From: a virus
Virus record (IMG/VR): IMGVR_UViG_3300020183_003148
Location: 1 to 40,322 of that record
Length of the DNA stretch: 40,322 nt
Direction: 5' to 3' (one strand)
Numbering within the stretch: the first letter of the stretch is position 1; the number at the start of each line of letters is the position of its first letter. The translations under genes were made by a program, and so were the position numbers. Shown here piece by piece: positions 7,291 through 14,214 of the stretch. The notes below the pieces were generated by a model. It ran no database searches. It was given only the letters and a program-made list of their open reading frames with translations, and had not been told where the DNA came from.

Positions 7291-8999
7291 TTTTTTACCT
7301 TTGAAAAATTCTTTTCTTTTATAAATCGAATAACATTAGTAAATTTATCTTGTAACACATCGCCTTTGTGTGATATGACAAATAAATTTACATTTTCTAA
7401 CATATGTAGGATATTCATCAAATACTCGGTGCCGTTGGCATCAAGACTTGAATCAAAAATTTCATCAAGTATCAGTAGATTGGTATTGGCAGAATTTTTT
7501 AGCTTAGCAACAGCACGCCAAGTTAACATCAAAGCCATATCAATTCGTTGTTTTTCGCCTTCAGAGAAGTTATTATAAGAAAACTCATCACGATGCCGAG
7601 ACTTAATTGTTTCTTTGAACGATTCGTCTAGATTAAAATTAACAAAGAAATCTAATGACGCTAAATACTTGTTGACCAATTTATTAATCACCGGAAGATA
7701 CTGTCTTACAATTTTTGTTTTGATACCTGTGTCTTTCAACAAATTATAGGCAGTTTCTAAATATGACTTTTCTTGTATTAATTCTTTTAAGTTTACTTCT
7801 AGTTGAGACAAAGAATCCTGCAATTCTTTTAGGTTGTTGTTTTCTTTCTCTGTTCCTTGTTCAGTTGTTCTAAGCTCTTCTATCTTCTTTTGAAGTTTTA
7901 AAACATATTTGTTTGTTTCAGAAATAGAAGTATTGTTGGTCGCAATTTTTACTTGTAACTGTTGAATATTGGTTTGCACTTCACTAATGTCATTTAACTT
8001 CTTTTGTTCTTCAAGCAAAAGCGTTTCAAGTTTCTGTAAAGCTTGTGTGTTTTCTTCGACTTTGCTTTTTAATAAAACAAGTTCACCATCTTTAAAGTCG
8101 GCCGCGATTGCTTGTTTACAGGTAGGACAATCATCGTGATCTTCAAAGAAAGCAATATCTTTTTTGAATTTTAACAAATTGTTTTCAATTTGTGATTCCA
8201 ACCTTGTCATCTTTTTGACTTTGTTTTCAACACCAGTCTTAGATGATACCACATTTTGTAACTCGCCAACTCTAGTTGAAATCACCTCATTGTTTGAAGT
8301 AAGTTCTGTAACAACAATCAGATTGTTAGCAATTTCATTTTGATGTTTAGAAATCTCATCATCATTCGTCTTTTTTAAGTCTTCAATATGTTTCTTTTTA
8401 AGTTCATATGCCTGTGTGGCCAGTTCAATCTGGTGTTTAGTTGTTGAAGTGACTTCTCTATTCGTAGAAAGTCTTTCTCGCACAAGAGTATTCATTGTAG
8501 AAAATATTTGAATGTCCAACAAATCTTCAATAATTGTTCGCCGGTCTGCAGCGCTTAGCTGCATAAATGGTGTAAATGATGCTGAACCAAGAATTACAAT
8601 TTGTGTAAAAGACTTATAATTTAGTTTTAAAATAAACTTTTCAAGTTGATCTTGATAGTCTCTTGAAGCGGCTTCTTGATTTATAAGTTGTCCGTTACAG
8701 TAAATTTCAAAAATGTTTGGTTTAATACCACGAACAATCTTATATGCCTTGTTATTTGTATTAAACTCCACTTCAACGATACAATCTTTGCTATTGATAG
8801 AATTTAACAACTGTGGTTTGTTGATGTTACGAAATGGTTTACCAAACAAACCAAAACACAATGCGTCTAACAAAGTTGATTTGCCAGACCCATTTTCTCC
8901 AACAATTAAAGTGTTTGTATTTGTTGCAAGATTAATTTCTGTAAAGTAATTACCCGTTGAAAGAAGATTCTTCCAACGAACTTTTTGAAACAAGATCAT
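7287..8999 (-). CDS. 46: Recombination endonuclease subunit gp46 (SbcC/Rad50-like ATPase)
   Basis: ATPase subunit of the gp46/gp47 nuclease complex that resects DNA ends for recombination-dependent replication. Order of motifs: Walker A GENGSGKS (34-41), long coiled coil with a zinc hook CPTC (291-294), second coiled coil, ABC signature SEGEKQR (about 479-485), and Walker B LLILDE (508-513) followed by the D-loop. At 570 residues the length matches T4 gp46. The ATG overlaps the stop of gp47 (TAATG), so the two subunits are translationally coupled. Confidence 0.97.
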   Translation of the reverse strand: MILFQKVRWKNLLSTGNYFTEINLATNTNTLIVGENGSGKSTLLDALCFGLFGKPFRNINKPQLLNSINSKDCIVEVEFNTNNKAYKIVRGIKPNIFEIYCNGQLINQEAASRDYQDQLEKFILKLNYKSFTQIVILGSASFTPFMQLSAADRRTIIEDLLDIQIFSTMNTLVRERLSTNREVTSTTKHQIELATQAYELKKKHIEDLKKTNDDEISKHQNEIANNLIVVTELTSNNEVISTRVGELQNVVSSKTGVENKVKKMTRLESQIENNLLKFKKDIAFFEDHDDCPTCKQAIAADFKDGELVLLKSKVEENTQALQKLETLLLEEQKKLNDISEVQTNIQQLQVKIATNNTSISETNKYVLKLQKKIEELRTTEQGTEKENNNLKELQDSLSQLEVNLKELIQEKSYLETAYNLLKDTGIKTKIVRQYLPVINKLVNKYLASLDFFVNFNLDESFKETIKSRHRDEFSYNNFSEGEKQRIDMALMLTWRAVAKLKNSANTNLLILDEIFDSSLDANGTEYLMNILHMLENVNLFVISHKGDVLQDKFTNVIRFIKEKNFSKVKK

Positions 9000-10063
9000 T
9001 AATCAGTAACTTCCGTATTCAAAGCTTCAACATAAAGTTCGCGCATAAGTTTTTTCAGTTTATCATTTTCAACATCAAGTTCAAGTGCATCAATATACTT
9101 AGACAAAATGGTCATCGTATCTTCTGCTTGATCCACAATGTCATCATCAATTTGCACATCGGTGAAGTCTTCAACGATTGCAATATCGGAACAACCAGAT
9201 TTATAAAAACTATCAATTACGAAATCAAACAGGTATGGATTCTGTTTGTTAACAACCACAATTTTCACATAAGTTTCTTTGAGAGAAGAGAAGTCATATG
9301 TTTTCCAATATTCAAAATCAGTAGAACTATCATCATACGCAATTTTGTTAAACATGTTATATGGATTTTTTATAAACTCCATCTCTCTTGTTTCTGTATC
9401 AAAGATATGAAAACCTTTTGGATCAGAATAATCTACCCAAGTCATTTCATAAGGTGTACCAACATATGTGATGTTACCAGCAGAAGACTTATGATGAAAG
9501 TGGCCTGACAAAACTATATCATAACGATTTAGTAGTTGTTTATCAATACCTGTGTCACAAACATTGCCACGATCCATTTCAAAACCAGCAATCTCAAAAT
9601 GACCAAAACAAATTTCAGATTTGGAGTTTTTTATTTTGTCAAAAATGTCAGATTCGTTTTCATCACAAATCCAAGGAACAATATCAATATCTAATTCATC
9701 AAACTGAATTGTTTCAAAACTTTGATAGATTTTGATATTTTGATAATTGTTAATTAACAATGATGGTGAATTAACATCAAGTGTATTTTTAAAAGCAACA
9801 TCATGGTTGCCAATAAGTGTATGTAGTGTTATATCATTAGCCGCACATACATCAAAAAAATATTTACGAGAAAGATATAGTGAGTTAAAATTAATGTATT
9901 TTCTTCGGTCAAACAAGTCACCCATCTGAAAGATGGTTGTAATTTTGTTTTCTAGTAAATACGGAAAAAATATATTATTATAAAACTTTTGAAAATACTT
10001 ATGAAAGTCTAACGAATCGCCACGAGCACCAAAATGACTATCACCTAAAATACATAATTTCAT
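8999..10063 (-). CDS. 47: Recombination endonuclease subunit gp47 (SbcD/Mre11-like nuclease)
   Basis: Metallophosphoesterase subunit of the gp46/gp47 complex. The five-part calcineurin-like signature is clear: GDSHFG near residue 7, GDLFDRR near 48, IGNHD near 84, a GHFEIAG segment near 155, and SGHFHH near 177. Length of 354 residues is typical. Its ATG overlaps the stop of the small DUF465-like gene (ATGA). Confidence 0.97.
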   Translation of the reverse strand: MKLCILGDSHFGARGDSLDFHKYFQKFYNNIFFPYLLENKITTIFQMGDLFDRRKYINFNSLYLSRKYFFDVCAANDITLHTLIGNHDVAFKNTLDVNSPSLLINNYQNIKIYQSFETIQFDELDIDIVPWICDENESDIFDKIKNSKSEICFGHFEIAGFEMDRGNVCDTGIDKQLLNRYDIVLSGHFHHKSSAGNITYVGTPYEMTWVDYSDPKGFHIFDTETREMEFIKNPYNMFNKIAYDDSSTDFEYWKTYDFSSLKETYVKIVVVNKQNPYLFDFVIDSFYKSGCSDIAIVEDFTDVQIDDDIVDQAEDTMTILSKYIDALELDVENDKLKKLMRELYVEALNTEVTD

Positions 10064-10236
10064 AGTAGTTTTGTCAACGTTTCGATTTCGTCCTTGAGTT
10101 TAAGTTTTTTCTTTTTTAAATCAATAATCATCATTTGATTTTGATGAGTCTGTTCAACACGAGTAATTTCTCGGTCAAGCAATTCGTGTCTTTCTTGTAA
10201 TCGTTGAATGCGAGCAAGTGTTTCTTCATTAGACAT
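10060..10236 (-). CDS. Small coiled-coil protein, DUF465/YdcH-like
   Basis: A 58-residue gene between gp55 and gp47. The protein begins MSNEETLARIQRLQERHELL, then a charged helix with ITRVEQT, and ends in the run LKKKKLKLKDEIETL. The R.H.LD.EI first half and the LKK.KL.LKDEI second half are the DUF465 (YdcH) pattern, a short helical hairpin or coiled coil of unknown function. The start overlaps the last 8 bases of gp55, with GGAG a few bases upstream, and the stop overlaps the gp47 start, so it is tightly built into the operon. A regulator or adaptor of gp55 or the nuclease is possible but unproven. Confidence 0.8.
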   Translation of the reverse strand: MSNEETLARIQRLQERHELLDREITRVEQTHQNQMMIIDLKKKKLKLKDEIETLTKLL

Positions 10237-10771
10237 CCAAATCTCCTTCTAGTTCTTTAAGAGTTTTAATTTGTTTATTTTTTTTATTTTTTTTATTTTC
10301 TTCAAACGTGTGAATAAATTCAGAGATGTTATCATATAATTTAAACTGTCTCATGTTGCCATCGGAATCTTCATGCATTTCAAATTCATCTAAAATACCA
10401 AATTGTTCTGTTGCTTTGTATTTAACATATAGTTGTTTCTTTTCTTTCATAATACGGCGAAGAAAAGCATAGTAAATAATCTGTGTAAAATAAGCAAACG
10501 GATTTTTTGATTTTGTTGAATCAAAGTTTTTAAAATACATCAAGCAGTTTTCAATGCCATCAGAAATCATCTCATCTCGAAAAGAGTAAGATACAAAGTT
10601 TGGCTTACGAGATAAATGATCGGCAATTTTTAGAAAACACTCGCCAATGTAATTTGGAATGGGAGGTTCTGATTTATTTTCAACTTGTGCCTTATCGCAG
10701 GCTTCTTTGTATTCAACAAGCGCCTTGAGAAAGTCGGCATTATTGATGTAGTGATTAGTTTTCTTTGTCAT
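10229..10771 (-). CDS. 55: Late-transcription sigma factor gp55
   Basis: Phage-encoded sigma-family factor that redirects host RNA polymerase to late promoters. The 180-residue protein has the sigma region-2-like core: a SRKPNF..YSFRDEMISDGI segment (about 55-75), YFKNFD.....NPFAYFTQIIY..F (about 80-110), and a basic RRIMKEKKQ stretch. The length is close to T4 gp55 (185 aa). It is the first gene of an operon running gp55, DUF465-like, gp47, gp46, deformylase, DruA-like. The predicted transcription start is only 1-3 bases before the ATG and no Shine-Dalgarno is visible, so the mRNA looks leaderless. Late-type promoter elements elsewhere in the window are its expected targets. Confidence 0.92.
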   Translation of the reverse strand: MTKKTNHYINNADFLKALVEYKEACDKAQVENKSEPPIPNYIGECFLKIADHLSRKPNFVSYSFRDEMISDGIENCLMYFKNFDSTKSKNPFAYFTQIIYYAFLRRIMKEKKQLYVKYKATEQFGILDEFEMHEDSDGNMRQFKLYDNISEFIHTFEENKKNKKNKQIKTLKELEGDLDV

Positions 10772-10779
10772 AGTTTTAC

Positions 10780-10808
10780 ATTGTAAAGGTTTTGTGTGAG
10801 TATGTCAA
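10780..10808 (-). promoter_or_regulatory. Sigma-70 promoter for the gp55 operon
   Basis: Minus strand TTGACA (10803-10808), 17-base spacer, TACAAT (10780-10785). Six to seven bases downstream puts the start at about 10773-10774, next to the gp55 ATG at 10771. The 89-base gap between the YunG-like and gp55 genes holds this promoter and nothing else I recognise. Confidence 0.82.
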
Positions 10809-10860
10809 CACCTATCATAGCATTTGCCTGAAAGGGCCTTGTTTTCGCTCTTGACAAGTG

Positions 10861-11265
10861 TTACATTGGCGGTGTTCCGTTTGATGATAATTCTTCAATA
10901 ACTCTTCCTAGTAGCGTGAGAGTTCTAATTCTGTAATCAAATCCCAACATTGAAGACTTCTGACCTTTATCATATGGTGGCACTCTATCTTGAGAAGTGT
11001 ATTGATCTGCCGTAATGTCAATCAACTTGCCATTTAAATCAACTGCCCACCAATGCCAAATATTTTCATCATCAAGGCCTCTCCAAAGTTTGATGTTTTT
11101 AGTGCCAAATACTTTTTGAAGACATGCAGAAGCGGTATGACAATGACCAAACATTGGATTGGTACTATTTCTTTCTGTCCACTTCTTAGGTAATAAATCT
11201 GGTGTTAAGTTTTTTTCAATAATTTTAATCACCAATTTTAAATTATCATCATTGTAATCTATCAA
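10861..11265 (-). CDS. YunG-like conserved phage protein
   Basis: A 134-residue protein with the pattern of the YunG family: GHCHTASACLQ (about 40-50), a His-Trp-Trp segment (WHWWAVDLNG) and DITADQY. The spaced Cys, His and Asp could form a papain- or transglutaminase-like triad, but no activity is established for the family. The start is TTG, whose TTGA overlaps the TGA of the Sm-like gene; no ATG occurs in frame before residue 39 and AAGGTAAG lies 6 to 9 bases upstream. It is the last gene of the uvsY-uvsW run. Confidence 0.6.
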   Translation of the reverse strand: MIDYNDDNLKLVIKIIEKNLTPDLLPKKWTERNSTNPMFGHCHTASACLQKVFGTKNIKLWRGLDDENIWHWWAVDLNGKLIDITADQYTSQDRVPPYDKGQKSSMLGFDYRIRTLTLLGRVIEELSSNGTPPM

Positions 11266-11678
11266 TGTAGCTTACCTTTCTTTGCTTCTTTTAATGAATT
11301 CAACATTTCTTGCATGGTGTCTTCATCAACATCATCTTCTTCACTTTCTTCCATTTTTAAATCTGTTTCATTGACTGTCAAATTTGTTTCAATTTCTAAA
11401 ACTGTGTTTGTATAATGATCTATTAATTTTCTTTTTGGCTCAACAACTGTAATAATGTCATCATAATTAATTGTTGCAAAATTATCTTCAATGATTTCTA
11501 ATGGTAACCAAGGTGCCATAATTAACATTGCTTGTCCAGCTACAGGCATTCTTCGCATATGTAGTTTCATTGGATTTTCTACACCAACGCAACCATGCTC
11601 ATCGTCCATTAAACAAGCGCCAATAATATCTTCGCCTGTGTTAAGCCTTAGAATTTTAATTTGTATTTCTTCTGTCAT
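11262..11678 (-). CDS. Sm-like (LSm-fold) small phage protein
   Basis: A 138-residue protein. The first 85 residues have an Sm-like strand pattern: IKILRLNTGEDIIGACL, a VENPMKLHM strand, and a final ITVVEPKRKL strand. The last 40 residues are acidic (EESEEDDVDEDT) and end in a basic patch. Its GTG/ATG region overlaps the uvsW stop and its stop overlaps the YunG-like start. Related small proteins are common next to uvsW in T4-like marine phages. RNA or DNA binding is an inference from the fold pattern only. Confidence 0.5.
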   Translation of the reverse strand: MTEEIQIKILRLNTGEDIIGACLMDDEHGCVGVENPMKLHMRRMPVAGQAMLIMAPWLPLEIIEDNFATINYDDIITVVEPKRKLIDHYTNTVLEIETNLTVNETDLKMEESEEDDVDEDTMQEMLNSLKEAKKGKLH

Positions 11679-13162
11679 GGTTTTAGCTCGATGTTGTAAA
11701 ATTTGTAATTAAATTTTTCTTCATCATATATTTTAACACGTTCAAGAAAATGTTTCAATGTATAATTGGCAGATTTGCCAAATCTAAAATCATCAACAAT
11801 GTCAAATAAAGTTGCTTCTTGTTTATTATCTCCAAGTCTAAGGCCACGACCTATTGATTGAAGATTTCGAATTCTAGATTTTGATGGAGATGCAAATACA
11901 ATATTGTGAAGATTACGTATATTAACACCCGTACTATAAACACCGTAAGAAGCTACAATAATAGCATCAGTTTCTTTTTCAGTGATTGCACGAACAGATT
12001 CGCGCACTTCAACATCGGTACCTCCAAAAACAAAAAATACGTGACGATTTTTAATGTGTTCTTTGATAAGTTGATATAAAATTTTACCGTGTTTTTCAAC
12101 TAATTGAAATAATAACAAAGTATTGCCTTCTAGTGAGAGAACTAGATTTTTGATAAACTCATTTCGTTTTGAATTAGACACTATGTAGTTTAACTCTGTT
12201 TGATAATCCCATTTTCTACTTTCTTTACAAATAAGTTCAGAATATTTAAGTATCAGACATTTAATTCTAAAATCAGCCAGTTGTTTTTTCTCAATCAATT
12301 CAGATGTAGATGTTGACTGATAAACTGGACCAAATAAACCTTCAAGCACTAATCGATGCGTTTGTGTGCCATCTAAAGTACCTGTGCATCCTATTCTGTA
12401 TTTAGACTCTGTGCAACCTGTCATTATTGTTGTAAGAGATTTAGCCTTAAATGAGTGTGCTTCGTCACCAATTACAAAATCAAATTGTTCAAAGTATTCT
12501 TTTGGTTGTGTGTAAATAGATTGCCATGTAGAAATAAACAAAAACTTTTTGGCTTGTTTGTCACGACCTTGATAAATTGTATGACAGTTTTCAACTGAAT
12601 CATAACCATAAGATTCAAAGTCTTTGTACATTTGTGATACTAAAGAAATATTAGGCACAATTAAAAGACCACGTTTTAGACCAATTTCTTGAAAGTATCT
12701 TACCATTAAGTATATAATAAGAGATTTGCCTGATGCAGTTGGCGAAAGCAACAACATACGGCGATTTCGTATTCCTTGTACGAAAGATTTTACTTGATAA
12801 TCTCTTACCTCAAATGGCAAATTAAGTGTGTTAATAAATTCTATTGCCTCATTAAGAGAAAAATCTTCAGTAAGATAAAGTTTAGAATCACATTCTATTG
12901 TGTAATCACGCTCTTTGCAAAACTTTTCAATGTAAGGAAGTAGACCACGATATATGGTAAATGTGCGTAAGTCTGCCAGACGTATCTTACCATCCCACAC
13001 TCTTGATTTATATTGCGGAGTAAATTGATAACCAGGTACAAAGAATGTGAAGTAATCAGAAAGTTCTTGCGCTAAACTTTTTTCACATTCAAATTTTATA
13101 TAAACTTCGTTTAGCGATTTAAGTATTAAGTTAGACACCTTGTATAAATTTTTCCCAATCAA
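11675..13162 (-). CDS. uvsW: UvsW helicase
   Basis: Superfamily-2 helicase that unwinds R-loops and branched DNA, shutting off early R-loop-primed replication and processing recombination intermediates. Motif I is SPTASGKS (140-147), motif II is DEAH (233-236), motif III region is GCTGTLDG (about 254-261), and motif VI is QSIGRGLRLG near residue 436. The N-terminal 100 residues match the UvsW DNA-binding domain position, and the 495-residue length is close to T4 UvsW. The start lies inside the end of uvsY (32-base overlap). Confidence 0.95.
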   Translation of the reverse strand: MIGKNLYKVSNLILKSLNEVYIKFECEKSLAQELSDYFTFFVPGYQFTPQYKSRVWDGKIRLADLRTFTIYRGLLPYIEKFCKERDYTIECDSKLYLTEDFSLNEAIEFINTLNLPFEVRDYQVKSFVQGIRNRRMLLLSPTASGKSLIIYLMVRYFQEIGLKRGLLIVPNISLVSQMYKDFESYGYDSVENCHTIYQGRDKQAKKFLFISTWQSIYTQPKEYFEQFDFVIGDEAHSFKAKSLTTIMTGCTESKYRIGCTGTLDGTQTHRLVLEGLFGPVYQSTSTSELIEKKQLADFRIKCLILKYSELICKESRKWDYQTELNYIVSNSKRNEFIKNLVLSLEGNTLLLFQLVEKHGKILYQLIKEHIKNRHVFFVFGGTDVEVRESVRAITEKETDAIIVASYGVYSTGVNIRNLHNIVFASPSKSRIRNLQSIGRGLRLGDNKQEATLFDIVDDFRFGKSANYTLKHFLERVKIYDEEKFNYKFYNIELKP

Positions 13163-13565
13163 TAAAAGACCTTAACTGATAAGTGCGAGAGTTAAGCTCT
13201 TTAAGTATAGAATTGCAAACTTCTACAATTTCTTCATGCATTAATTTTTGTGCAAGACAACGATTTATATCTTCATCTGCATCCAAATATGTAGTAATGT
13301 CAGACTTAAGCACAAATGGAAATGGTTCCCATCCATGTTTCTTTAAATCATCATCATCTAATTTACCCGTATAATATTCCCACTTGATTTTTTTTATGCG
13401 ATTATATTTGAATTCAGCTTCACGAACCAATAGACGATGATTTGAAAGTATGTTAAGATACTTACTATGAAGTTTAGGAATGTTAAGTAGAGCCTTACCT
13501 GGCTCGGTGCGGTCAATCTCAGAGTCTTTTGCCCATGTTGCTAATAAATCATCAAGTTTACTCAT
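13131..13565 (-). CDS. uvsY: Recombination mediator UvsY
   Basis: Loads UvsX recombinase onto ssDNA coated by gp32. The 144-residue protein has the family pattern KL..LL..W..D..ID.TE at the start, a basic helical middle (EAEFKYNRIKKIKWEYY) and a C-terminal FIDWEKFI. Length matches T4 UvsY (137 aa). CAGGAG lies upstream of the ATG but is the 3' arm of a perfect hairpin (13574-13588), which would hide it from ribosomes and is followed by a U-run. Confidence 0.9.
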   Translation of the reverse strand: MSKLDDLLATWAKDSEIDRTEPGKALLNIPKLHSKYLNILSNHRLLVREAEFKYNRIKKIKWEYYTGKLDDDDLKKHGWEPFPFVLKSDITTYLDADEDINRCLAQKLMHEEIVEVCNSILKELNSRTYQLRSFIDWEKFIQGV

Positions 13566-13573
13566 TAAAAAAT

Positions 13574-13588
13574 CTCCTGTTTCAGGAG
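13574..13588 (-). terminator. Hairpin that both ends the tube-like gene and buries the uvsY ribosome binding site
   Basis: CTCCTG (minus) pairs with CAGGAG around a 3-base loop, and ATTTTTT follows at once: a compact intrinsic terminator for the upstream tube-like gene. The same 3' arm contains AGGAG, the Shine-Dalgarno of uvsY. Read-through would therefore give an mRNA with a sequestered ribosome binding site. Confidence 0.65.
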
Positions 13589-13601
13589 TGTATCACAAAA
13601 T

Positions 13602-14129
13602 TTATTCAGGAACAACCAGGTCGTATAAAGAATACCTAAATGTTGCGTCAGCGGTAATAATACTGTCTGGGCTATCAGTTGCGGACATAACAAAAGAACT
13701 AATTGAGATTGGAAAAACATCATAAAATTTAAACTCTAACACAGGTTGATTGGCAGAGGACAATAATGTTAAAGTAGCATCAGTATATTGTGGTTGTTTT
13801 TGTGCGTATGGATTTATAGATGCCAATGCCTTATACTCTTCATAAGAATATGGAAAAGTCATTGCGCGTATCCAATTATGTATCTCACGCCAAGATTCTA
13901 ACTTTTCGTCAACCATAAAAGTAACATTTAACAAATCATACACAGGTTTTTCACCTGGTTTATAAAGCTCAACAAATGGAGTTGACACTGGTATTTCTGA
14001 AGTAGAAATACCTGGCACAGTTACAGTTTGACAAAAGTAACGAAGTGCTGGTGTTCTTGCAAAGTTCAACATGAACTTATTTGGCTGCAAGAAGTTTGGA
14101 TTAGATGGGTTTCTTGTAAGTACGACCAT
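13602..14129 (-). CDS. Tail-tube-fold protein (gp19/gp54 superfamily), second copy
   Basis: A 175-residue virion protein with the tube-fold pattern: an N-terminal PNKFMLNF strand, Q.VTVPGIS (about 35-42), a TPF...Y.PGEKP..D.L.VTFMVD hairpin (about 50-75), an LESW..IHNWI helix (about 78-87), and late ELEFKFYDVFPISIS-type strands. The gp19 tube gene at 20826-21371 shows the same order, so this is a diverged paralog; a tube initiator (gp54-like) or tube cap role is the likeliest. It follows the capsid gene behind a strong terminator. A CATAAATA element (14135-14142) is too close to the ATG to give a normal leader, and no Shine-Dalgarno is visible, so its expression is unclear. Confidence 0.7.
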   Translation of the reverse strand: MVVLTRNPSNPNFLQPNKFMLNFARTPALRYFCQTVTVPGISTSEIPVSTPFVELYKPGEKPVYDLLNVTFMVDEKLESWREIHNWIRAMTFPYSYEEYKALASINPYAQKQPQYTDATLTLLSSANQPVLEFKFYDVFPISISSFVMSATDSPDSIITADATFRYSLYDLVVPE

Positions 14130-14149
14130 ATTGATATTTATGTATAAAA

Positions 14150-14175
14150 AAAGAGGGACATTTCTGTCCCTCTTT
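14150..14175 (-). terminator. Strong intrinsic terminator after the capsid gene
   Basis: An 11-bp perfect stem, AAAGAGGGACA with TGTCCCTCTTT, closed on the minus strand by a GAAA (GNRA) tetraloop and followed by a T-run. It lies 40 bases after the gp23 stop. A second small hairpin, CCAC-TAGA-GTGG (14182-14193), precedes it. Confidence 0.92.
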
Positions 14176-14214
14176 GAAATACCACTCTAGTGGTGGTTTT
14201 ATCTAACAAAAAGA

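Noticed and set aside
8957-9508. 183-residue plus-strand open frame antisense to gp47
   Set aside because: No Shine-Dalgarno or promoter, odd composition (Ile/Phe/Asn/Lys), and lies entirely over the well-supported gp47 gene.
10850-10876. A plus-strand TTGACA at 10850-10855 as a divergent promoter
   Set aside because: No -10-like sequence at 16-18 bases, and no plus-strand gene exists downstream.
14135-14142. CATAAATA as late promoter of the tube-like gene
   Set aside because: The predicted start would fall at the ATG itself, and the element overlaps the tail of the gp23 terminator; all other late elements sit 21 or more bases upstream.
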